Below are positions 12,157-21,773 of a stretch of DNA of 64,000 bases, in pieces (the stretch's first letter is position 1; each line of letters begins with the position of its first letter). Source of the DNA: Lasiodiplodia sp. COLG20 (lineage: Eukaryota > Ascomycota > Dothideomycetes > Botryosphaeriales > Botryosphaeriaceae); NCBI GenBank assembly GCA_009801085.1, contig VNWV01000004.1, positions 2,108,001-2,172,000 on the forward strand. Direction: 5' to 3'. A program made the translations under genes and the position numbers. Below the pieces are notes generated by a model, which was not told the origin of the DNA, did no database searches, and was given only the letters and a program-made list of their open reading frames with translations.

Positions 12157-12880
12157 ACGATTGAGTTAAAGGTCAATACATGGGAGACAATTTCGCGGTT
12201 TCATTCTTGATTTCAACCAACCAACGACGTCGCCTTTTTATCTTAGGGGAGGTTCCGAGCCATCTTCGGCGCTACTTTCATAAATATGTTCCCCTGTAGA
12301 CTACAAAGAATCATTCGAATCTAACCAAAGATAGGATCAGAATCTACAACGTAGAATTGACTTGAAGTGAACGAATGTATACGTCGTTGGTTTGATGGTT
12401 GTTATCGTGTGAACAGAATAACGTTGTTGTGGGAGCTAATAGGCATTTTCCGACGTCGTGGAACGCGATTAAAACTGCCCGGAACATTTAGCGCATCTTA
12501 CAGACAATGTAAAGTTGGCTCTGCACAGTTTCTTGCAAAAAAAGCTTTATTTTCTTAAATGTAGTACAGCAGTTCACTTTGCCCCACTGAGCAGGGATTC
12601 TTCACATATTTAACCGTATGCGGTAGGGGTTTTCACGCCAGCTTGCAGGTGGGGCATGTGTTGGCAGGTTACACAGAGCCGGCCTGCAGGCAGGGTGTCC
12701 AACAAACAATTCAGTCAAGCAAAGTGGCTTCAGAAGACAGCTTGGCAAGCTGCTTGATGCTTTCAGGTGGAAGATGTGTTGGCAGGCTACACAAGACTAT
12801 CTTCAGCTCTTCGTATTTAAGTTGAACGTCCATCTCAATGACTTTAATGGTTCAAACCACCCCTTCTCACACAGTAGACC
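12157..12880. other. intergenic stretch with a duplicated ~33-bp segment
   Basis: No gene seen. It contains the direct repeat listed separately and ends in the promoter of the MYND-finger gene. Confidence 0.5.
12646..12796. repeat. pair of imperfect ~33-bp direct repeats
   Basis: Copies at 12646-12677 and 12764-12796 share ATGTGTTGGCAGG and flanking bases (about 28 of 33 identical), 118 bp apart. They lie upstream of the MYND gene start at 12881. They may be a local duplication or a repeated regulatory site. Confidence 0.6.
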
Positions 12881-14125
12881 ATGACAACCCCCGAACCTGT
12901 GGGTTCATGTACTGTGTGCAACAAAACCAATGCTCGGCTCTGCGGACGATGTAAGAGCACCTCGTACTGCTCGAAAACATGCCAACATGTCGACTGGCCT
13001 ACTCACAAGCTCCTTTGTGCAAACTTCGCCAATTTCGACGTCTCGAGCCGACCAACTGATGAGCACCTTCGAGCGATCCTCTTTCCAGTCGATGACAAGA
13101 AGCCAAAATTCATCTGGCTTCATTGCAAGTGGCATGACGACGACGAAGACGAAGACGGAGGCATCAAGTTTCAGTATCCCGACGCCAAGACCTTTCTGGG
13201 TCCTGATTCTTTTCCGAGACCCGCGACAATTCAGTACAATCCGGTTCTGAAGAGACAACTGTCAGACACAATCTACGTCTCCTTTCGTGAAACATTCCTT
13301 GTCGATGGATCAAACCCCAACAACAGCGTTGGAGCCATCACTGCTACCAAGCCCGGACAATACCATGACTGGCGAGGCCCGATCATTTCCTACGGCAAAG
13401 TGGGTCTGGGAATCGATCAGACCACTTGCAGAGACCTCGACATGAACGACTTTCGACACATCGCTGACTACTTCCTCTCATACGGTTACGAACCCGCACC
13501 ACCTACCCAGCGGTCCACCGAAGTAAAGATCAAAGGTGTCAAGATCAACTGCCTCGGCGACCAGAAAATGCTCAAAAAACCGCACTTCGAGGCAGTGGAG
13601 ATTCCCTCAACGGATCCCATCTTCTCCAAGCACGACACCTCTGACATTGCGAAACGCATCGGACTTCCCATCTTCACAAGACGTTGCCCGCCAAATGCAA
13701 AGTGGGCGAACGACGAGAACAATGAGATGTTCCAACACATGAGCCCTTTCAACAACCAGGACGCTACATTCCTCCACCTATGCTGCGATCCGAAAGCCAG
13801 CTTCGATCTTCGCACGGGAACAATGGGTTGGGGTTGGGCTGCTCAGCAGTGGCAAAATTCCGTGGGAAGTGTTATCGTTGTGCGTCAGGACAAGAAGCCG
13901 CTGTTGCCATTGCATGCAGAAGCACTGTGCAAGTACTGTCGCTATGAGATACGCCCACTTCTAGCGCACGCTATAGGAGAGTATGCACCAGAAGAGCCGA
14001 TGGGAAAAGATACTGTTCTGGCTATGATCTGCCGGCCAACCTTCGTAATCTACTGGTACAAGCTACTGGATGAGAAGCACGAAGAAGGAGAGGATACGAG
14101 CGCTCCTTACCCTTACGACATGTAG
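12881..14125 (+). CDS. MYND zinc-finger protein
   Basis: Uninterrupted frame of 414 aa. Residues ~10-47 form a MYND finger, with Cys pairs in CTVCNKTNARLCGRC, YCSKTCQHVDW, and a closing H-x3-C in HKLLC. The rest is an alpha/beta region common in fungal MYND proteins (ILFPVDDKKPKFIWLHC, then an acidic Asp/Glu patch and FLGPDSFPRPATIQYNP). MYND fingers bind proline-rich peptides in partner proteins; no catalytic SET domain is visible here. It may be a regulator or an adaptor. No intron is needed and both ends look complete. Confidence 0.85.
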   Translation: MTTPEPVGSCTVCNKTNARLCGRCKSTSYCSKTCQHVDWPTHKLLCANFANFDVSSRPTDEHLRAILFPVDDKKPKFIWLHCKWHDDDEDEDGGIKFQYPDAKTFLGPDSFPRPATIQYNPVLKRQLSDTIYVSFRETFLVDGSNPNNSVGAITATKPGQYHDWRGPIISYGKVGLGIDQTTCRDLDMNDFRHIADYFLSYGYEPAPPTQRSTEVKIKGVKINCLGDQKMLKKPHFEAVEIPSTDPIFSKHDTSDIAKRIGLPIFTRRCPPNAKWANDENNEMFQHMSPFNNQDATFLHLCCDPKASFDLRTGTMGWGWAAQQWQNSVGSVIVVRQDKKPLLPLHAEALCKYCRYEIRPLLAHAIGEYAPEEPMGKDTVLAMICRPTFVIYWYKLLDEKHEEGEDTSAPYPYDM

Positions 14126-15199
14126 TACTACTGAAGCTTTAGGTGTCTCAATGGGTCACACGGATAGGAAGAAGCTGCCATCGTGGCTGTGGAAGCGATA
14201 ATGGGTGGGGTGGCGAGAAAAGTAGACGTCTTCATAAATGGCTGTCACAGTAGAATTCCCTTCGCTTTTATGGATATTTGGCAATTTCTTGTAGTTCCAT
14301 GGGCATGACACAACGACGGGTAGAGAAAATTCAATCAAATCACTGTCCAACTCACGCATAGTGCTCGCTCCAGATTTTCCGATGTCGAACACACTGTTGG
14401 TCGGCAGGAAACAGGTAAGCTCTCCGTTGCCATCAGACGAGTGGAATCAGATCCTCTGGCAGACGGAGTTGACGCCACAGGCAGCAAAAAACTTCTCAGA
14501 AGGCTGGGTGAAAGCACGCGCTGGCTATGGGCAGATGCAGGTGGCGGAGTAGTTGCCGCTGAGGTTGAAGACACCGTCTGTGGGCAGCTACGACAGGCAC
14601 TATTTGCAGATAGTAACTCTGCATATACAATATCATGTGCGCTCTTTTCCTTTCTGGTTTATACGCGATCGGGTGTAACTAACGCAAGAACGTGACCAGA
14701 TGGTAGGCGACCGCGGGAGAGGCGTGGGAGGCCGGCGACTGGCAGGCACGAGGTAGCGTTGGCTGCGTTGCGCAAGCGGGCTCTGTGGCGAGCTGCTAGG
14801 CTGCCGGTATGGGCGCTTGGGGGAGCAGAAGCTAGTGGCTGTGAAGCTGCGACCCCGCACTGGACACAGCATCTTGATCCTTCTCCCCAGCTCTGTTTCA
14901 GATCCTTTACATGCCTAATATGTATGTACAACGTTGTTTCTGGGCTTATTTGTGGAATTATATTGTCTTGTACAACCTGAAATTCTCGGCTCTCCTCAGC
15001 TCCGCCAAACAGCAGGTCAACGCTACTGCAAATCCTTTCCTTTCTATTTTGAGAATTCTATGTTGCATTTTTCTCATGTTCCTCTCCTCTCTTCTTCCGT
15101 CTTACCCCTTGCACAATCGATTTTATCCACCGAATACTCACTTCCTCAATAGCATCCTCGTTTGATATATAGGAAATCAGGACAAAAGGATGTTCCAGC
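14126..15199. other. intergenic stretch with a possible coding remnant
   Basis: Between the MYND gene and the surface-glycoprotein gene. Apart from the minus-strand frame listed at 14156-14450, nothing convincing is present. A TATA-like run (GATATATAGG, near 15164) lies about 35 bp before the next ATG. Confidence 0.45.
14156..14450 (-). other. possible orphan exon or gene remnant
   Basis: An open minus-strand frame of about 95 codons ends at 14156. It reads like a beta-rich folded piece (GELTCFLPTNSVFDIGKSG, SLPVVVSCPWNYKKLPN, FSRHPTHYRFHSHDGSFFL). An in-frame TGA near 14447 closes it upstream and the only internal Met is at 14392. It could be the last exon of a small gene or a decayed fragment. 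No family recognised. Confidence 0.25.
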
Positions 15200-16567
15200 A
15201 TGCGATACCACAAACGCTCACTCCTAGTCTCGCCGAGGCTTGCGAATCCGGCCCAGCGTGTCATGGCCAGCGCTGCCTCAGCCTCTCTAACCATCTACCT
15301 ACTCGCCGTCACTGAATTAACAATACCACACGTTTTGGCACAAGGAGGTAATCAAACGTGCGCCTATATAGGCGGTTGGTCACTACGCGCCGATCAGGAA
15401 ACCTGCCCTCCCGCCACGCCGGTCGGCTGCGGTTTTGGCGCGCAGCCACGTTGCTGCCCCTCCGGTCTCGTCTGCGCTGGCGAGGGGATTTATCCTGGGA
15501 ATTACTGCTGTCCTCAAGGTGAGAAATCCAACGTCTCATTTCCATCTCCCCCCAGGTCTTGGTCGATGACGTTGGATTGAGTGATAGGTGGTCTAAGAAT
15601 GGTGGAAGGGGAGAAAGAAGCCGTTGCTTTAGTACGCAAGGCTGAATGGAAGTCAAGTGGGTGTGCGAAGTGAAGCGACGAGATATCGGATGGGTTCAGG
15701 GGGAGGACAGAGCTGGAGGCTACTGAAACGGCAGTGTTTGGTCCTGCTCTTTGCATCGTCCAGGCGATTGACCTCTGTTCTCTTTTCATACAGGCGAGGA
15801 TTGCGAACCTCAAATACGGGAGAGCCCAAAAGTACGGTTCTATTCTACCTTCAGACTCCCTACTTCCCCACTCCGTCCCCCCTCCTCCCTCTACTCCCTA
15901 AAAGACATACACGATCCCTTTACCCGCCTGCCTGCGGAGGAACAAAAAACCTGACAAGCAACCATACTAGTGCCCCGACCCCTCGTGGATCCTTTGGGCC
16001 GTCGACGGCCAGCTCTCCAGCTACGGCGGCTGGTGCTGCACCGCTGACACCAACGGCACCTACTGGTCCGAAGAGGGCAAGATATCTGTCGGCTGCGTTA
16101 CCTCCAACGGCAAGCCAATGTCCAGCAACCAGTCATGGGCGAAGACCGTGTCGACGTCTTCCTGCACCGTCACACCTACCTCCTCGTCCTCCAACTCCAC
16201 CTCCTCCACCACCACTACTACGGGCGCAGTGCCTGCTACAACAAGCGCCGTGGACACTGATAGTGGTGGTGGCCTCCAGCCCTCCGCTATCGTGGGCATC
16301 GCTGTTGGTTCTGTAGCTGCAGTGGTGTTACTATTGGTCACTGGCGCGACGCTTTTCTGGCGGCGAAGGAGGCAGCGAGAAGCCGACAACGTTGGGACGG
16401 GGAAGTGTGATGATATCGTACAGGGGGATGCGCACGAGCGTGCAGCGGAGCTGGGGAACGAGGAGGCGGTGGAGATGAATGGCGTGCAGACGGCAGAGTT
16501 AGGAAATGGCGAGATATGGGAAATGGGTGGAGGAGAATCAGTAGGCGAGTTGGATGGGAGGGTGTGA
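15200..16567 (+). CDS. cysteine-rich single-pass cell-surface glycoprotein (stress-sensor-like layout)
   Basis: Three exons, 15200-15518, 15794-15831 and 15971-16567, giving 317 aa; a start at the second Met (15263) would place the signal peptide first. In order: a signal peptide ending near HVLAQ, a cysteine-rich ectodomain (GCGFGAQPRCCPSGLVC, NYCCPQ, CPDPSWILWAVDGQLSSYGG, GWCCTADTNGTYW), a Ser/Thr-rich stalk (TPTSSSSNSTSSTTTTT), a membrane helix (IVGIAVGSVAAVVLLLVTGA) and a basic stop-transfer (WRRRRQR) with an acidic tail. The layout is that of fungal surface sensors and wall-anchored glycoproteins; the function is inferred only from layout. The 38-bp middle exon keeps the frame and matches the family phrase CEPQIRESPK. 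Confidence 0.8.
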
Positions 16568-17068
16568 ATGGATGAGAAAGCCTTGTGGTTCTATAGCTGC
16601 GAGCAACGAATATATTTCCATACCAAATGGAAGCAAAGCATGGCTACCTCCGATAGTAGCCGGGCGGCACATGGGTACAGGCGGCCTTCGTAGAGAGATT
16701 GCCTATAAGGTTCTGTATTTTAGTTAGCCGTTGCCTCCGCATTAGCATCGAGTTCTGGATGCACAACGGTGGTATCGTCGACATCATCTACGCGTTACGT
16801 ATCAGCGCGTACCTTAATATAGCTTTCTCCTCCACCCCAATGTCTCCCCTTGCACGTGAGAGAGCCAGTAGCTACACAACAACCCAAGATTCATACGCCA
16901 ATGCCACGACGGCCCTACCACATCTTTCTCCAATGCCCACACATGGCGAAAAGAACAACGAAAGACGTACACGGATCATGCGCAGCCGGTGTGATAGTAT
17001 TGTTTTACGTGCGCATGAAATAGGCCTTTAACGCCGTTTTCCATTTCTAACTAACAAATCTAATTACT
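16568..17068. other. intergenic stretch between convergent genes
   Basis: About 500 bp between the 3' ends of the surface-glycoprotein gene and the ankyrin-ZZ gene. Nothing recognised. Confidence 0.5.
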
Positions 17069-18136
17069 TCAGAATGAAACACTAAAGGTGCTTCTGATTC
17101 GTTCAAGCCAATCAACACGCGTTTCGCCAAATTCGTTAATCACACCAAAGCTCTTCTCGACGCCGGTCAGTTCACATATGTACATGAAGTCATGCCTCGG
17201 AGAGCAACGGGATGGTAGAGTGGAACTGTTCCGGCAAAGGATGCAAAGATCAACATTTGGGCAAGTCTTACACACGTACTGATAACCGCGGATAGGATAT
17301 TCCTTGCAGCCGTCGCAAGTGGAGTTCTGAGTGACCTCCAGCCCATTGGAATCAACAGTCATCCGCTGTCTAAATGCAGTCAGCGCTTCAGACTGCTCGC
17401 CCAGATACATCAAACAGTAGCCAAGCTGAGGATACCCTGGGTAGCCTGGCTGGCCGTCATTTTCCAATAGACGTGTCGTCAGCTTCTGAATAGAGTGGCA
17501 TAGATGGTCATTGACGTCGTGTTTCCGGTTAGTTGGAGGTCTTTTGATGAACCTGTCGAACTTTTTCGAAAGGTATTTGCTTTGCCGTATCCAATCAAAG
17601 GCACTTTTCCCATATCCGTCAAGAAGATGGGCGTTGGCTTCCTTAGAGAGTAGAAGTTCCACCATTTCGTCGTTTCCGCTGTAGATTGCATTATGTAATG
17701 CAGTTCCGCCCAGTATGTTCACCTGGTCAACGTCTGCTCCCAGGCCAATGAGCCATTCCGTAGTTTCAACTTGGCCATAATCTGCTGAAATGTGGAGAGG
17801 GGAGGAGCCATCTTTTTCTCTGCGAGAATTAATGTCGGCTCCTGCTTCGTATAGAGTCTTTGCTGCGTTGAGGTGCCGAGAAACTGCTGCTTGCAGTGGT
17901 GTGAGACCATCGTCATCAGTCACTGATACGTTGGCTCCATTTTCTACCAACACCCGAATCACCTTCTCATGTCCTCCATACGAAGCGGCGTTGAGAGCGT
18001 AGATGTAGTACCCCCTCAAAAGATCAGTAAGCTTACAGCGATTGATGATCGAGGTGATCTTCGTCTCTTTAATGGATGCGGGGTATGCAACTACTCCGTA
18101 TTCCGTACTTCCGCCCCATATGTTCGTATTTTCCAT
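17069..18136 (-). CDS. ankyrin-repeat protein with C-terminal ZZ-type zinc finger
   Basis: Single frame of 355 aa. About four ankyrin repeats cover residues ~45-180 (AASYGGHEKVIRVLVENGAN, GLTPLQAAVSRHLNAAKTLY, SSPLHISADYGQVETTEWLI, GTALHNAIYSGNDEMVELLL). A ZZ-like finger lies near residues 275-325 (CDGCKEYPIRGYQYVCKTC, then VDLCILC and a downstream His). Ankyrin-ZZ tails are usual at the C-terminus of fungal NLRs, and here the first repeat begins almost at once (RGYYIYALNAASYGGH). The gene may therefore be the surviving 3' part of an NLR whose NACHT part is lost; no NACHT motif is visible in the 900 bp upstream. It may also be a stand-alone protein. Confidence 0.8.
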   Translation of the reverse strand: MENTNIWGGSTEYGVVAYPASIKETKITSIINRCKLTDLLRGYYIYALNAASYGGHEKVIRVLVENGANVSVTDDDGLTPLQAAVSRHLNAAKTLYEAGADINSRREKDGSSPLHISADYGQVETTEWLIGLGADVDQVNILGGTALHNAIYSGNDEMVELLLSKEANAHLLDGYGKSAFDWIRQSKYLSKKFDRFIKRPPTNRKHDVNDHLCHSIQKLTTRLLENDGQPGYPGYPQLGYCLMYLGEQSEALTAFRQRMTVDSNGLEVTQNSTCDGCKEYPIRGYQYVCKTCPNVDLCILCRNSSTLPSRCSPRHDFMYICELTGVEKSFGVINEFGETRVDWLERIRSTFSVSF

Positions 18137-19109
18137 CTCGCCAATACGTCCTAAATAAGACGTTCGCTGTGGGGTTGCTTACATACATAGGGCGCTGATG
18201 CTCACGTCCTATCATCACGGATATCTGCCTTGGCCGTACATCATGCGCGTCCTTGCAGAGCGCCCCGTTCCGTTCGCACCCAAGGCGGCTATATCGTTTG
18301 ATGCAGGGATACCCATATCAATCTTGATTTTCTTGCTCAATATCGAAGTCTACCAACAGCCGTACGTTCAAGTTAGTCACGGGCGTAAGATAGTCGCACA
18401 GTGGCTGGCTGAAGAAAGCGGGGCAAGCTCTGCTTTTGCTGGGATTGCACCATCATTCATCGCCTCGCGTTTCGTTGCCTTTCCTTCACCTTGCAGCGAC
18501 CTCGACTCCAAAATAGGCACTTTCCCATCAAAATTCGTATGTACTATATGTAGACTGGACATTGGTAACCTAGGCGGCCAAATACTGGAAACCCGACTAC
18601 GTCATACTGTGTGTATGCACCCGAATAGACTGTCCATTCAGCGAGGCTGACGGCGGCGACAGCAATGGTGATGAGCATGATGCCGGTTTGCGGCCCTCTT
18701 GCGTTTGAGAATGCATTGCGACGGGCACGTCCACGACCACCACCTTTTCCGGCACGTCTACGTGCTCGCAGAGCCGCTCAATTCGTGGGAGTTGTCGCTC
18801 ATCTCGCAATCCTACCTGGTCCATTCCAAGGCCGTACTCACCGAATATCAGGCTAGCTGAGCAAGTGTCTACTTCGATGTCTGGCGACGGAAATAACCGG
18901 CAACCCGCCAGCTACGGCTCCGATGAAGGCCTCGGAGCCGATGGCCATATCATGCGCGCTGTCATTCAGCTATTACAATGCGTTGGTGATAGAATGAATT
19001 GAATGAGTGGCGCGAGGAGCAGGGGGGCCGGTAGTCGGTGACCCTTACAGACTCCTACTATCTTGCTAAACTAGTGCTATCCTCAATGAACCCTTGTTCA
19101 CTGCAACAC
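18137..19109. other. stretch with unresolved minus-strand frames
   Basis: No model could be closed. On the minus strand, about 18710-18560 reads RRNAFSNARGPQTGIMLIT followed by a hydrophobic helix (IAVAAVSLAEW), and 18870-18597 is open in another frame (CSASLIFGEYGLGMDQVG). A small membrane-protein gene with introns is possible but not supported. Confidence 0.3.
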
Positions 19110-19511
19110 TTACTCCTCGTCCCCATATTCCTCACCCTCATCTTCCTCATCCTTTTCTTCCGGCTCAGGATGAGTCGGCTCACATGCCATCCAGTTGACC
19201 CGGATTGGCTTGTTGCTCGTGTTTCCGTCGATTATGAAGGCAACTCCAAACTTGCTGCACTCAGTCTCAACTTGTTGTTCGACAAAGCCCCCACAATTCT
19301 TCAGGTGTTCCACGTGTTTATCCCATACAGGTGAGGCAACAACGATTGGTCTTTCGGAGAATGGCGGTTGAAATTCCACTTCGGCGTACCACCCGCTGTG
19401 GCCGCCGCTCCCTGACCTGTACCTCACGAGGACCGAACCAGAGCCTTGAGATGTCAGCAAAGCTTACTAAATTCAGTTAGTGTACGCACGAAAATCTTGG
19501 GGGGTCGCCAT
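19110..19511 (-). CDS. small H-type-lectin-like protein with acidic tail
   Basis: Two exons: 19511-19490 (22 bp) and 19444-19110, with a 45-bp intron (GTGCGT donor, CTGAC branch, CAAG acceptor), giving 118 aa. The core has the H-type lectin rhythm: a beta strand WYAEVEFQPPFSERPIVVAS, a middle part, then SKFGVAFIIDG and the closing strand PIRVNWMACEP. The end is strongly acidic (EEKDEEDEGEEYGDEE). The H-type lectin assignment rests on this pattern and on comparison with the three-repeat H-lectin protein at 48-51 kb; it is tentative. H-type lectins bind GalNAc-type sugars. No signal peptide is visible, so the product is probably cytosolic. A 5'UTR intron around 19520-19630 is possible. Confidence 0.5.
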
Positions 19512-21773
19512 AGTATATGCGTTCGTGGGAAAGAGGACGATGAATTTTGAATCTGAAATGTCGTTAGTGCATATAGAATGGGTAATTCTACAAACAAACA
19601 AATACTTAAGATGATTTTCTTCGCCTCACCTACTCGAGAAAGAGCTTTGATCTGTTACTGTTCTGTTTGAGTGACGGTATTGAGAAGTATGTGAATTCGT
19701 TCTCGAGCGAGAGGAAGGGGACCCCGGGGTCGCTTTATACCATGCTTGGGTGACCGGATGGAGGACTTTTTGCACGGATTTTGCTGATCTACGCGTCGCT
19801 CGAGGCAGACAGCTGACCTGCCCGATGATCTTGCTTTTGCTCAGCTGCTCGAATTCGCTGGGCGTCGGCTGGTGCTTCTTACTTGAAACTACGTCATACG
19901 CCCCTCCCTTTCTTCAGAAGCGGTACGCGCCATGCTGCGATACGGGCCCTGCCGCGAATACGGAGGGGTTCCACACCCGACGGGTAGCACTTATTTCTTT
20001 CCCCAAATATTGATTGCCCAAAACAGTCAAACTCGGCCGGTATGGTCAGTTACAGCGTTCGAAATGGTGCAGCACTGTCCTGTTGATGGTTTACATAATC
20101 TTCGCGCCACCCTTCCGCTGAAAGAGAGTTCTGTATATTAGCGGTTCCCGAAGACCTCAAGAATCTATATAGGTGTCTGCCTCTCTACCTCTTTCCTAAA
20201 GCGAGCTCCCTCGCAGACGATACAGCTTGGTCAGTTTTGTAGGTTTGCACAAGGAAAGCCAAGAGCACCGTAGTCACCGTGTGCTGCACACTTGCACGTA
20301 TGAAATAAAAGCGGGCTACCCCAAGACTACATCAGCTGGCTCTGGGCTGCAGCCTACGATACGAGCGAGATGAACCGTGTGCGTGCTGCATCACTCGATA
20401 TCAAAAGACCCAGGTGATCCACGCTACCCCCGTCGCCCCTCCCACAATTATCTTGGAAAAGTTTTCAGCTAGCCATGTCTTCTTAAGAAAATACTTCGAT
20501 CGTCTAGCATTGCGCACCTAGAGTAGGTAGCGCCATCATTGATTGATCCACCGTGAAATGGCGTACATTTGGTGCGTCACCGCTACAACTGGAGCTGAGA
20601 TTGAGAGCGAGGACGATGCGCCCCCGCGCCGCAAAGAGTAGGGACTCTCAGCTGTCACTGCAGATCACATAGAGCTATCGGATAATACGGATGCAGGTCG
20701 ATTTACTTTTTATATTTCATGTCGTGGGTATTCCAAGCTTCGTAAGATGCAAAGTTGACGTGGCTGGCGTGAAGCTGGCTTCACAGAAGAAAAGGGAAGG
20801 TGGCGATTTCGGAGAGTGGATCTTGTGTGACTTTGGGCTTTACCGATGGGTGTGGAGCTGTGGGTTCGAAAAAGAAGCGTATACAGGGTCTTTTCAGCTG
20901 CAGTGGGTCTGATGCGTTTGCAGAGTCAGATCTCGCTCCCGATTTCTCTAATGGGTAATTGGTCTCGCTAATCTTTGCTTGGATTGGTTCTCATGTAGTA
21001 GTGGTGTCTCCTTTGATCTCTTCGAACTTCATCGAACCTGCGTCCGAGTCGTTGCCGCCCACATACTCAGCTCCCGCAAATCCCCCTCGCACCTTTTTTG
21101 CACATACCCAGCCTCACTACCAAGTTTTCTGGCTTCATCATGCACTCCACCTCCTCTACTCCGCTGATCGTCTCCTCCGATTCTGCCTCCATCGCCGCCT
21201 TCGCCTCCTCATATCCCCTCAGCGATGGTCGCACCTGCTCAAAGATAATGAGCTGCCTTGGGGTCAACCTATCCTTACTTCTATGCTCCACTAACTTCGT
21301 CTTTGCTTCCATGTCCTAGTCGGCCACTCGCTGTTGCACCCTCTCCTGCTCCATCGGGGACCCCGCTCTTCGCGAAGCCCTTATAAACCTCCCTACTTCC
21401 CTTGCCTGTGCCACCAGCGCCTATAATAGCTGGCCCATTGCGACCTTCTTGAACTCACGTAATAAACCAACTTGACGCGTTTGCGCACATTAGAGGTGCA
21501 TCCTCCCATGAATTGTCACCTTAACGAGGCCATGTTTACCGAGGCGTCTTTGAACCAAACCTTGCCTTGGCACTGGATATACGTATGCGTACAAAACAAA
21601 TCTTCACGGATCCGTAGCAGACTGCGCTTGGACAAATACGGTTCCGGCGGTGTGCATATATGCAAGCCTGCGGAGCTGAGAGCCCCACAACTACGCCCCG
21701 CCGTTTAAGCCCCCACCCAAGCCCCAAATTCTTCATCTCAAACTTTTCATGATTGCGTCTCTTTGCTTGGGAC
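19512..21773. other. long intergenic stretch, no supported gene
   Basis: About 2.2 kb. It has a TATA-like CTATATAGG near 20165 without a recognisable gene after it. A minus-strand frame lies at 21312-21067 (MEAKTKLVEHRSKDRLTPRQ...), preceded in the same frame by coding-like sequence and one TAG stop, so it may be an old degraded gene. No known repeat or RNA gene recognised. Confidence 0.45.

Noticed and set aside
18198..18650. 150-codon plus-strand frame
   Set aside because: No similarity, and the opposite strand shows equally good or better partial coding features; neither gives a closed model.
20558..20641. 27-codon plus-strand frame (MAYIWCVTATTGAE...)
   Set aside because: Too short, without context, upstream signals or similarity.
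21067..21312. 81-codon minus-strand frame as a gene
   Set aside because: The same frame upstream looks coding but is cut by TAG. It may be a remnant, but I cannot name a source and so do not list it as a gene.
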